NCBI GenBank assembly: GCA_038046485.1
Contig: JBBSWA010000022.1
Location: forward strand, 1-13,347
Length of the DNA: 13,347 nucleotides
Origin: JBBSWA01 sp038046485
GTDB taxonomy: Archaea; Nanobdellota; Nanobdellia; Woesearchaeales; SM23-78
Reading direction: 5' to 3'
The position numbers and the translations under genes were made by a program. The notes under the pieces were generated by a model. The model searched no databases and was not told the origin of the DNA. It saw nothing but the letters and a program-made list of their open reading frames with translations. Positions 6,461 through 12,523 of the stretch are shown here, piece after piece; the stretch's first letter is position 1, and each line of letters starts with the position of its first letter.

Positions 6461-7066
6461 ATGGAAGAATCCATTTTAGACATACAAGAAGTCATAAAGT
6501 CTATCGTGTCAATAGCTAAATCGATAATCGACGGAGAAATAACTTGGCAAGTATTTTTGTTTATTAGCTTATTCTCCGGGTATTTAGTAGTAACAAGTAG
6601 GGCTATGAAAGATATCAGCAACAATCAAGGATGGACTGAAAAGACATTAGGCTATTTGCTATTTTCAGCCCTGCATACATTATTTTGCGTTTTAATAGGT
6701 TCTGTACTCTTAATTGTGGCTGGTGTTATCTCAGTGGGGATCCGCAAAGAAGTTTTTGACATAAATATATGGTTCCCGAGAATTTTATACGCGTTACACT
6801 TTATCTTGCCGTTAAAACTCATCGAATGGGATAGGTTCTTTTCCTACATAAAAAATTCTATGATATTGTTGAAAAACGCATACTTCGGAGAATCAAAAAA
6901 GTTCTTAGACCTTGTGAGATTAATTGATCTGGCTATGATATTGGGGTTTGTTATTTGTTCATTGTTTATTGTTTTTGTTGTGTTTATTTTAATAGCTGCA
7001 GATGTTTCTTCATCGACATTTTTTCTTAAAAAGTCAAAACCTACTAATCTTCTTCTCGGAACTTGA
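6461..7066 (+). CDS. Polytopic membrane protein of unknown family
   Basis: No family is recognised for this 201-residue protein. An amphipathic N-terminus is followed by about four hydrophobic segments: 28-47, 66-94, 105-121 and 157-181. Loops are short and charged (AMKDISNNQGWTEK, KNAYFGESKK). It starts 41 bp after the preceding stop, with no clear promoter or Shine-Dalgarno, so it is probably in the same operon as the anchored surface protein. The last residues (about 185-201, KSKPTNLLLGT) lie antisense to a motif of the convergent secreted-protein gene (PRRRLVGFDFLRK). One of the two genes has therefore probably lost its native 3' end at a junction near 7020-7066. Membrane character is clear; function and exact C-terminus are not. 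Confidence 0.68.
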   Translation: MEESILDIQEVIKSIVSIAKSIIDGEITWQVFLFISLFSGYLVVTSRAMKDISNNQGWTEKTLGYLLFSALHTLFCVLIGSVLLIVAGVISVGIRKEVFDINIWFPRILYALHFILPLKLIEWDRFFSYIKNSMILLKNAYFGESKKFLDLVRLIDLAMILGFVICSLFIVFVVFILIAADVSSSTFFLKKSKPTNLLLGT

Positions 7067-7417
7067 TCTGTGCCATCTATTTTTATATTCAGGAAATAAT
7101 TTTTTGAAGCATTATTGCAACCAGCACCAACTCCAGATTGCTCGGTTTTCCATTCACCAAAAGGACCCGTAGTTAGGTCAGTAGTGTTGGAGAAGCACGT
7201 CCCCCCCCCCCGCTTGAGCGTCATACACCATAAAATTAAACTCATACGTTCCGACGTTAAATGTAGTTCCGGTGAAATACTGTCCTTGCCAGACCACAAT
7301 ATCCGAAGCCTGAACTTCACTCACAAGACTCATTACTATGAACAGGGCTATACCTTGGAAGATAGCCATCCGATATAGGGATACTCTTCTTCTGGAAGGT
7401 AACAAGGTCACGCCCAT
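6844..7417 (-). pseudogene. Secreted protein gene interrupted by a G11 tract (frameshifted or phase-variable)
   Basis: Reading the minus strand from ATG 7417, the product has a basic start, a signal-peptide core (AIFQGIALFIVMSLV, cut near VQAS) and a domain DIVVWQGQYFTGTTFNVGTY...FNFMVYDAQAGGG. An 11-G run (plus-strand C 7201-7211) then shifts the frame, and translation stops eight codons later at 7178. In the other frame the protein resumes at once as TCFSNTTDLTTGPFGEW, then CNNASKNYFLNIKIDG and DQVPRRRLVGFDFLRKN. Ten or thirteen G would join the halves into about 190 residues. Downstream of FLRKN (below 7020) the frame is open to 6844 but antisense to membrane-helix codons of the convergent gene, so that part may not be native. 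A phase-variable contingency gene, a true frameshift mutation or a sequencing error in the homopolymer are all possible. Confidence 0.75.
7201..7211. repeat. C11/G11 homopolymer tract
   Basis: Eleven consecutive C on the plus strand form the longest G/C homopolymer in the window; the next longest I found are 7. It lies inside the minus-strand secreted-protein gene, exactly at the frame change. Confidence 0.9.
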
Positions 7418-7435
7418 TTTCAAGGGATATTAGCT

Positions 7436-7449
7436 TATATATTTTCCGT
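7436..7449 (-). promoter_or_regulatory. Promoter of the minus-strand secreted-protein gene
   Basis: On the minus strand ACGGAAAATATATAAGC contains a BRE-like GGAAAA and the TATA box TATATAA (centre near 7440), 23 nt before ATG 7417. An intact promoter argues that the interrupted gene is still transcribed or decayed recently. It also favours ATG 7417 over the TTG at 7423. Confidence 0.7.
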
Positions 7450-7502
7450 ATCTAAATAGATAACAAAAACGATACCCCTCCCAAAGAGGAATAGAGGAGC
7501 AT

Positions 7503-7528
7503 TTCGGCTTCAAGCCGGTAGCCCTCCA
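7503..7528 (+). repeat. Left copy of a 26-bp repeat flanking the MNT/HEPN pair
   Basis: The element is TT, a palindrome CGGCTT-C-AAGCCG (7505-7517), then GTAGCCCTCCA. It matches 8730-8755 in 25 of 26 bases and in the same orientation. The only difference is the central palindrome base. Similarity resumes after it as ACCTAACTCATT here and ACCTAGCTCACTT there. The palindrome could fold as a 5-bp stem with a 3-nt loop. Confidence 0.85.
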
Positions 7529-7557
7529 CCTAACTCATTCTAAGCCCACAGCGCCAC

Positions 7558-7570
7558 AACCTTTTTAAAT
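7558..7570 (+). promoter_or_regulatory. Probable promoter of the MNT/HEPN operon
   Basis: AACCTTTTTAAAT contains the TATA-like TTTTTAAAT (7562-7570), about 35 nt before ATG 7601, giving a leader of roughly 9 nt. ATTTATAAC (7579-7587) is a weaker alternative that lies too close to the start. Confidence 0.55.
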
Positions 7571-7582
7571 GTTACTACATTT

Positions 7583-7617
7583 ATAACAATCATTACTAAA
7601 ATGATAACAATACTAAA
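7583..7617 (+). repeat. 21-bp-spaced direct repeat across the MNT start codon
   Basis: ATAACAAT at 7583-7590 recurs at 7604-7611, and each copy is followed by ACTAAA (7595-7600 and 7612-7617). A period of 21 bp puts both copies on one face of the helix, as for a regulator binding as two dimers. The encoded MNT protein has its own winged-helix domain, so autoregulation is possible. The region is A/T-rich, so chance is not excluded. Confidence 0.4.
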
Positions 7618-8203
7618 GTCAGGGTACTGGAAGATTGTACAGTTGTTTTACAAAGACAAATCCACCAAACTCCATCTTAGAGAGATCGCAAGACAAACAG
7701 GGCTGCACGAACCGAGCACCACAAGGTTCCTGAACGCTCTGGAAAAAGACCATATTCTCAAATCAGAAAAAGACGGCAACCTAAAAAAGTACAGTATAAC
7801 ACAGTCAAATAGGGCTTATTCCCTCTTCGAACTATTCGACCTGGAACGATTCGAGAAACTGCCCAGCATAAGAAAAAACGCAGTAAAAGCATATCTTAAA
7901 AAGCTCCCCGAGAAACCCATTTTTGTCATACTATTCGGGTCAACGGCAAAAGAAACGTACATTAAGGAATCAGACATCGACCTCTTGATAATAACAAACA
8001 ACAGAGTATCCTCAAAAGAGGCAGAGAAAGAAGCAGACGCCTTAACAGCCATGAAAATAAGCACCTTCCAAATGACCTACAAGGCATTTATCATCGAGCT
8101 GAAAATGAAAGAGGACAAAGTAGTGCAGTCAGCCATAGAATCAGGCTACCCCATCATAAACCACATCCAGTATTACGAGGTGCTTTGCGATGAAGGAATA
8201 TGA
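7601..8203 (+). CDS. Winged-helix / minimal nucleotidyltransferase (MNT) fusion protein
   Basis: This 200-residue protein combines two domains. The N-terminal part (about 6-70) is a winged helix-turn-helix: LHLREIARQTGLHEPSTTRFLNALEKDHIL, then a wing KDGNLKKYSIT. The C-terminal part (about 95-165) is a pol-beta-type minimal nucleotidyltransferase with VILFGSTAKE (109-118) and SDIDLLII (124-131). These supply the GS and DxD metal-binding residues (G113-S114, D125, D127). In MNT/HEPN pairs the MNT partner is the antitoxin, and some modify the HEPN toxin by AMPylation. The fused HTH suggests that this one also controls its own promoter. Its stop overlaps the HEPN start by 14 bp. The coding strand is clearly C-rich over G in counted lines, unlike the genes at 107-4053. 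Confidence 0.88.
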   Translation: MITILKSGYWKIVQLFYKDKSTKLHLREIARQTGLHEPSTTRFLNALEKDHILKSEKDGNLKKYSITQSNRAYSLFELFDLERFEKLPSIRKNAVKAYLKKLPEKPIFVILFGSTAKETYIKESDIDLLIITNNRVSSKEAEKEADALTAMKISTFQMTYKAFIIELKMKEDKVVQSAIESGYPIINHIQYYEVLCDEGI

Positions 8204-8708
8204 CCTCCAGAAGTTAATGAACAATCCGAGTACAGTAGAAGAAAAGCTCAAAGAATTTTTAGAGGATGCTACATTACGCAAACAAGAAGTGGACAAAGAA
8301 GAGATAAAAGGCCACCTCTTAAAAGCAGAAAACAACCTGCGATTTGTGGCAGAAAACATCAAGCTGAAATTCTTTGATTGGGCCATAACTGGCTGTTACT
8401 ACGCCTGTTACCATGCAGCACTCACCTTGATCCAAACAAAAGGTTACACCTCCAAAAACCACCTCGCAACCCTATGCGTGCTAATCCAGGAGTTTTACAA
8501 AAAAGAGCTAACCAAAGAAGACATCGAGCTGTTATCTCGCTTCTTAGACTACCAAGACATCTTATTCTATGTGGAGTCAAAGAACAAGCGAGAAAACGCC
8601 ACTTACTCCACAAAGACCTTGTTCGACCAAAAGGAAGTAGAGCGGCAGAGGCTGCAAGCCGTTTTATTCGTGAATAAAGTAAAGGAAATCCTTGAAAGCT
8701 GTTCATAA
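8190..8708 (+). CDS. HEPN domain protein, partner of MNT
   Basis: This 172-residue all-helical protein overlaps the MNT gene by 14 bp. Family marks of HEPN (PF05168 type) are FFDWAITGCYYACYHAAL (61-78), a Gly-Tyr turn with NHLATL (90-95), and a C-terminal helix pair starting at RENATY (134-139). The canonical RNase motif Rx4-6H of HepT toxins is absent: no Arg stands 4-6 residues before any His. The Arg in RENATY occupies the place where that motif usually falls. It may therefore be a non-RNase HEPN, a nucleotide or substrate-binding partner of the MNT, or a degenerate toxin. An N-terminal charged extension of about 38 residues precedes the domain. Pairing is certain from the overlap; toxicity is not established. 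Confidence 0.87.
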   Translation: MKEYDLQKLMNNPSTVEEKLKEFLEDATLRKQEVDKEEIKGHLLKAENNLRFVAENIKLKFFDWAITGCYYACYHAALTLIQTKGYTSKNHLATLCVLIQEFYKKELTKEDIELLSRFLDYQDILFYVESKNKRENATYSTKTLFDQKEVERQRLQAVLFVNKVKEILESCS

Positions 8709-8709
8709 A

Positions 8710-8724
8710 TGGCTTTTTTCCCCC
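8710..8724 (+). terminator. T-run terminator after the HEPN gene
   Basis: TGGCTTTTTTCCCCC contains six T just after the stop codon, suited to archaeal termination. The 26-bp repeat begins 5 nt later. Confidence 0.45.
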
Positions 8725-8729
8725 TAATC

Positions 8730-8755
8730 TTCGGCTTGAAGCCGGTAGCCCTCCA
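8730..8755 (+). repeat. Right copy of the 26-bp repeat flanking the MNT/HEPN pair
   Basis: This is a direct copy of 7503-7528, with central palindrome base G instead of C (CGGCTT-G-AAGCCG), followed by the same GTAGCCCTCCA. The palindromic core is thus exactly inverted relative to the left copy, while the flank is direct. The 99-bp gap to the next gene holds this repeat's tail and a promoter. Confidence 0.85.
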
Positions 8756-8796
8756 GAAGCTGTTTTTACCTAGCTCACTTATTTTATATCATTTTT

Positions 8797-8814
8797 CCGA
8801 AAGATTAATATAAT
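8797..8814 (+). promoter_or_regulatory. Promoter of the 829-residue secreted protein gene
   Basis: TCCGAAAGA (8797-8804 region) followed by TTAATATAAT (8805-8814) fits BRE plus TATA. The predicted transcript start near 8836 leaves a leader of about 19 nt before ATG 8855, with no clear Shine-Dalgarno. TTTTATATC at 8783-8790 is an alternative box. Confidence 0.55.
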
Positions 8815-8854
8815 CTTATTAGGAAGGAAAAGAATCATCATACCAGGCTGTTGA

Positions 8855-11344
8855 ATGGTTAAAAAAGAGGTTCAGTGTTTTGTTATTCTTGGGATAGTCA
8901 TGATTATTTTCTTATCTCTTTCCGCAATTGCGCTCGCAGAGGATGACGAAGAAGTACCAACACCAGAGGCAAGGATGAACGCCGCGGCAGACGAGCTAAA
9001 AGACTTAATGGAGAAATACGAGAATGCAGAAGTGGATTTCATCAAGCACGAAGACGTGAATATCGTCGACATGACAGGAAATGCTAAAGAGTGTGATATG
9101 GAGATTTATTACGATAATGGGGAAGTGGCCTCATTTTCTGCTAAAAACGGCGAGTTTCATGGGAGTTTGCAGTATGAAAAGCCAGTCGGTAAGGCGCGTT
9201 GCATTAAGGTATATTGTCCTTGTAAGATTGTGATGGTTACACATCAACAAGACAATGGAGAAATCGTGGAGGCTTTGGAGCGGTTGAAGAAGGCGATGCG
9301 AGAGTATTTAGAGGATAAAGCCAAGGGCGCAGCATCAGAAGCCGGGGAGAAAGTCGCTGAACATGTATTGGAGGGATTGGGCATTGCTTCAGCCCCATTC
9401 TTGATTGGGCTCAAAGCAGGCATGGATCTGGGTGCTCCAGCAGGAGAGATGGTAAACCGGCTCATCGAGTTAGTGTTTGATCACATACGAGAATTGGATG
9501 AAGTTAATTACAAGGAGTTTGGAGAGTGTGCTCCAAGCCGTGGCCATAAGAGAACGTTTCCGTTTTCTAAGCTGAGCGAATGGCTTCATTGGCACGATGA
9601 ACCAGTTTTATACGATACATGGATGATTCGGTTGGATTGCGATCAGAAAGATGAGGGTTGGGTGGATCCAGCAACCGTTTCTCCAGATGAGATAGCTCGT
9701 CAGAAAGAGTTAGAAAGGGATCTAGCTGAAAGAGAAAAGATCCGAATTGCAGAGCAAGATGCCGCTCGAATTAAGGCAGAAGACGACGCCAGAAGGGCTC
9801 AAGAGAAAGAGGAGATGGAGCGAGGAAGGAGGGAGTGGGATGCTTACGTCTTGGAAAGGGATGTAAAGATAAAGAGAGATGCGGAAGTTATAAAGAAGGA
9901 CTGCCTGATGTGTAAGGAATTGCAAGCGGCTATCGAGCAGAAGATGAAAGAATTGCAAGCCTTAGGTCCTCAAGTAGCGGAAGTGAAGAAGAAGCTAGGC
10001 GAAACGCAGAGTGACTATCAACGTAAGAAGGCAGAGCGGGAAGCCTTGGAACGGTTAAAAGACCGGTTTGATCATCCAAGATCGTCAGCGTCCAGTGAGG
10101 GCAAAACAGTAACGGAAAGCGATTTGAGAGCACGAGAGTATGCAGAAAGAAAGGTGTTTGACAAGTGGTTGAAGAAGGAGCTCACCTCACAGCAGTTGGC
10201 AGATGAATGGAATAAGTATAACCCTGAAAAAGCCAAGGAAGAATACAAGCAGGAATTGGACAAAGCAATCGCAGAGGCGAAGGCAATAGAGTCTTTGGCG
10301 CAAGAGCAATTCCAGCAAGCAAGTGCAGAGGCAGCAAGGCTAGAGCAGCAGATAAAAGACGTACAAGCAGCGATTGACGCGTTAAATGCAAAGCTGGCCG
10401 ATTGTCTTAAGCTGTGCAAGGAACATGCAGTGGACATCATAAAAGGCACTTATGTTGTGCCCGATACAGACCCTAATACTCCACCCAAAGTAGGCACTGC
10501 TATCTCTAAAGACAGCTGTTCCGATACCAACCGAGACAACGTCCCAGATATATGTAATGATGCCAATGGAGACGGTGTTATTGACAAGGCGGTGCTAATC
10601 GGATTGGGCTTCACAAAAGTGTTCAAGCTTCCTGGAGGAGATGCCACAAGCAAAGAGTATTCATCCATGGGCCGAGTCGGTGACCATGTCGTGGCATTCA
10701 CCAATACTCGGAATAGAATCTACCTAGATCCAGTCATCCTTACCGCAGACTCCATGGTGATCGTAAACCTCAGAACACAGAATCGCTTAACGATTCCTTT
10801 AATAGGTTCTTCTCCAGAACCCGTTCCTTCAACAGGAACGACAACGACAACTTCTACGCCAACAGCTCCTGTTTCTGAACAGCCACCGCAGATGAGTTGT
10901 AGTGATTGGTGCAGTTCAAAAGGCTATTCGTTAACACCCATAGATCATTCTCAGTATATATTAAGCTATTTGAATCAGTTAAGGTGCATAAGTGGAGTGC
11001 ACATTACCTATGCCGGTGGAGTTCATTCCGAGCGATGCACGTGTTATTCGAGTGAAAAGCCTCAGATTTCAGTGGATTCCACCATTCCTGTTTGTAGCAC
11101 GGGTTGTGGAGAGGTTCCGTGTGATTCATCAAAGAGCTGTAGTTGTGGCGTGCGTTGCACCTTAACAGCTTCTTGTAACTGGAGTGGTTGGAAACAATCC
11201 GGGGATAGTTTTGTTCCTGTAGTCGGAGCGAACAGCCAGTCTTCGGATTCAGGCGGCATGACAGGCCAAGTGGTCGGCTATCCGAATTCAATCACAGGAA
11301 ACATAATCATGCATCCTTCGGGAAAATATTGGTATGATAAATAG
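8855..11344 (+). CDS. Large secreted coiled-coil protein with calcium-type repeats and Cys-rich tail
   Basis: This 829-residue protein belongs to no family I recognise. A signal peptide (about 1-28, hydrophobic core FVILGIVMIIFLSLSAIALA) leads to a domain with several cysteines (about 30-275), including a KVYCPCKIV segment and a small-residue-rich amphipathic stretch near 155-200. Next comes a long charged coiled coil (about 278-400 and 420-530), broken at a Ser-rich stretch near 406-415 and bearing CLMC and CLKLC pairs. Two DxNxDxxxD motifs follow (DTNRDNVPD near 557, DANGDGVID near 569), resembling thrombospondin type 3 or dockerin calcium loops. A small domain, a Thr/Pro-rich linker (about 650-680) and a tail with many cysteines (about 682-790) complete it. 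No C-terminal anchor is seen. The parts suggest a fibrous extracellular or surface-attached protein. Confidence 0.85.
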   Translation: MVKKEVQCFVILGIVMIIFLSLSAIALAEDDEEVPTPEARMNAAADELKDLMEKYENAEVDFIKHEDVNIVDMTGNAKECDMEIYYDNGEVASFSAKNGEFHGSLQYEKPVGKARCIKVYCPCKIVMVTHQQDNGEIVEALERLKKAMREYLEDKAKGAASEAGEKVAEHVLEGLGIASAPFLIGLKAGMDLGAPAGEMVNRLIELVFDHIRELDEVNYKEFGECAPSRGHKRTFPFSKLSEWLHWHDEPVLYDTWMIRLDCDQKDEGWVDPATVSPDEIARQKELERDLAEREKIRIAEQDAARIKAEDDARRAQEKEEMERGRREWDAYVLERDVKIKRDAEVIKKDCLMCKELQAAIEQKMKELQALGPQVAEVKKKLGETQSDYQRKKAEREALERLKDRFDHPRSSASSEGKTVTESDLRAREYAERKVFDKWLKKELTSQQLADEWNKYNPEKAKEEYKQELDKAIAEAKAIESLAQEQFQQASAEAARLEQQIKDVQAAIDALNAKLADCLKLCKEHAVDIIKGTYVVPDTDPNTPPKVGTAISKDSCSDTNRDNVPDICNDANGDGVIDKAVLIGLGFTKVFKLPGGDATSKEYSSMGRVGDHVVAFTNTRNRIYLDPVILTADSMVIVNLRTQNRLTIPLIGSSPEPVPSTGTTTTTSTPTAPVSEQPPQMSCSDWCSSKGYSLTPIDHSQYILSYLNQLRCISGVHITYAGGVHSERCTCYSSEKPQISVDSTIPVCSTGCGEVPCDSSKSCSCGVRCTLTASCNWSGWKQSGDSFVPVVGANSQSSDSGGMTGQVVGYPNSITGNIIMHPSGKYWYDK

Positions 11345-11352
11345 GGAAAACA

Positions 11353-12027
11353 TTATCTAAACGTCGCTTTCACAATCTTTACTTCTTCCACAGGCCGATC
11401 GTTAAGTCCCGTTTTTACCTGAGCAATACTGTCCACAACGTCCATGCCTTCAATAATTTTGCCAAAGGCCGGATGTTTGGGGTCTAAGAAATTATTGTTC
11501 ACCAGATTGAGGAAGAACTGACTACCCCCTGTATTGGGGCCTGAATTGGCCATGGAAATCGTTCCGCGATCATTTCGGTTGTGATCAGTAAATTCATCCT
11601 GAATCGCATATCCAGGTCCGCCCATGCCGGTACCGTCCGGGTCTCCGCCTTGAATCATAAATCCCTTAATGATGCGGTGAAAGATCACGCCATTGTAAAA
11701 TCCTTTACTAACTAATTTTTTGAAGTTACCAGCGGTAATCGGCATGTCTTCAAACAATTCAATAACAATGTCTCCTTTATTGGTTTGTAATACAACGGTG
11801 TTGGTTTCCATGGGTTTTTCCTCGCTTTTAGATGTAGTTAAACTTATACTGGGTTTATCTTGCACTGTAGGCACTTCGGGTTGTGTGGTGGGTGCTACAG
11901 GTGCATTTGCTGGAACTTCTACGGCAGGTCCTACAGCAGGTTTTTCGATGGTCTTAGCTTGATCCGGAGCATGGGCAGTACACCCGACGAAGAGCAGGAT
12001 AAAAAGTAAGCTAAGATATTTGTACAT
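11353..12027 (-). CDS. Lipoprotein-anchored cyclophilin-type peptidyl-prolyl isomerase
   Basis: With the start at ATG 12027 the product is 224 residues. Residues 1-16 form a lipoprotein signal ending LLFVGC, with Cys16 as the lipidated residue. A Pro/Ala/Val-rich linker (17-70) precedes a compact cyclophilin domain (about 73-224). The active-site signature FHRIIKGFMIQGGDP (116-130) and GSQFFL (168-173) are intact, so cis-trans prolyl isomerase activity outside the membrane is expected. The domain is of the short prokaryotic type. The start is set by a TATA box at 12051-12056, 27 nt upstream. The in-frame GTG at 12045 would fall before the transcript start. The gene runs convergent to the large secreted protein, with 8 bp between stops. 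It may fold surface proteins such as those encoded nearby, which is inference. Confidence 0.92.
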   Translation of the reverse strand: MYKYLSLLFILLFVGCTAHAPDQAKTIEKPAVGPAVEVPANAPVAPTTQPEVPTVQDKPSISLTTSKSEEKPMETNTVVLQTNKGDIVIELFEDMPITAGNFKKLVSKGFYNGVIFHRIIKGFMIQGGDPDGTGMGGPGYAIQDEFTDHNRNDRGTISMANSGPNTGGSQFFLNLVNNNFLDPKHPAFGKIIEGMDVVDSIAQVKTGLNDRPVEEVKIVKATFR

Positions 12028-12046
12028 ACGCTTGTTTTTTCCCACT

Positions 12047-12060
12047 GCTATTTAAACTTT
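12047..12060 (-). promoter_or_regulatory. Promoter of the cyclophilin gene
   Basis: On the minus strand AAAGTTTAAATAGC holds the TATA box TTTAAA (12051-12056) with purines upstream. The spacing of 27 nt to ATG 12027 predicts a leaderless mRNA. A second TATA-like AAATATAAGG lies further upstream, near 12075-12085. Confidence 0.65.
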
Positions 12061-12125
12061 TTTGTTGCCCCTCGCCTTATATTTTTCTCTCAATTTAAAA
12101 ACATCCTCGTCGAGAGCTCGTCATA

Positions 12126-12139
12126 GAAAGGTTTATATA
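12126..12139 (+). promoter_or_regulatory. Promoter of the small membrane protein / winged-helix operon
   Basis: GAAAG (12126-12130) and TTTATATA (12132-12139) form a BRE/TATA pair centred 30 nt before ATG 12166. The layout is very like that of the DUF58 gene promoter. Confidence 0.75.
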
Positions 12140-12165
12140 GTTTAGGGGTCCAGAATGAAGTAACC

Positions 12166-12276
12166 ATGACCGACGTTAAAGTATACTTCGAAAATCTACA
12201 TGATGATGAAAAGTATGCATGGCTTTCGATGGTAGTGGGTTTTATCTTGGTCATTATCGCACTTATACTATGGTAA
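12166..12276 (+). CDS. 36-residue single-pass membrane protein
   Basis: This short reading frame encodes a charged N-terminal half (MTDVKVYFENLHDDEKYAW) and a single hydrophobic helix (about 20-36, SMVVGFILVIIALIL) ending in Trp at the C-terminus. A strong TATA box 30 nt upstream and the compact acidic-to-hydrophobic layout support a real gene. The family is not recognised. Negative charges before the helix suggest that the N-terminus could face outside, but this is a guess. A winged-helix gene follows after 37 bp with its own Shine-Dalgarno and probably shares the transcript. Confidence 0.7.
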   Translation: MTDVKVYFENLHDDEKYAWLSMVVGFILVIIALILW

Positions 12277-12297
12277 CAATCACGAGAAGTTATAGTT

Positions 12298-12305
12298 GGG
12301 GAGGT
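12298..12305 (+). promoter_or_regulatory. Shine-Dalgarno that selects GTG 12314
   Basis: GGGGAGGT stands 8 nt before GTG 12314. The TTTATAA directly after it resembles a TATA box but is too close to the start to serve this gene. The in-frame TTG at 12296 lies upstream of the site and is unlikely to be used. Confidence 0.6.
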
Positions 12306-12313
12306 TTATAAGC

Positions 12314-12508
12314 GTGGGGCAGCAAGAAGTCTATGATTTTTTATTGAGCAACAAGGGAGCTTGGTTTACTTCACGAGAGATCTCAGATAAGTTAGGTGTT
12401 TCCATCGGCAGTGTCACCATGTCCTTGAAGAAGCTTCGAAAAACAAACATCATCAAGTACCGCAATACGGGCAAGAGAAACACCTATCAGTATAAAGTCG
12501 GGCGTTAA
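12314..12508 (+). CDS. Small winged-helix DNA-binding protein
   Basis: This stand-alone winged helix has about 64 residues from GTG 12314. Helix 1 is QQEVYDFLLSNKG; the turn-helix unit is FTSREISDKLGVSIGSVTMSLKKLRK; and the wing is IIKYRNTGKRNTYQYKV. It resembles the MarR/ArsR-type HTH family and is basic throughout, with no effector domain. It may regulate its own operon with the 36-residue membrane protein or act more widely. Such single-domain regulators are common in small archaeal genomes. It is convergent with the TrmB gene, with 15 bp between stop codons, so both transcripts probably end in each other's coding region. Confidence 0.8.
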   Translation: MGQQEVYDFLLSNKGAWFTSREISDKLGVSIGSVTMSLKKLRKTNIIKYRNTGKRNTYQYKVGR

Positions 12509-12523
12509 GTATAAAATGAGACA

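Noticed and set aside
7471..7478. Possible second att copy of the tRNA 3' end (shared ACCCCTCC)
   Set aside because: Only eight bases match with no extension into the acceptor stem, which is too short for an attachment repeat.
8378..8706. Frames of 99 (+) and 94 (-) codons inside the HEPN gene
   Set aside because: The HEPN frame has recognisable family motifs and overlaps MNT as an operon; the other frames show none.
7503..8755. CRISPR-like repeat pair
   Set aside because: There are only two copies 1.2 kb apart with genes between them, no spacer structure and no cas genes.
9722..10449. Several minus-strand reading frames of 67-125 codons under the large coiled-coil protein
   Set aside because: Open frames opposite charged coiled-coil codons are expected; the Ser/Leu/Ala-rich translations have no domain or start signals.
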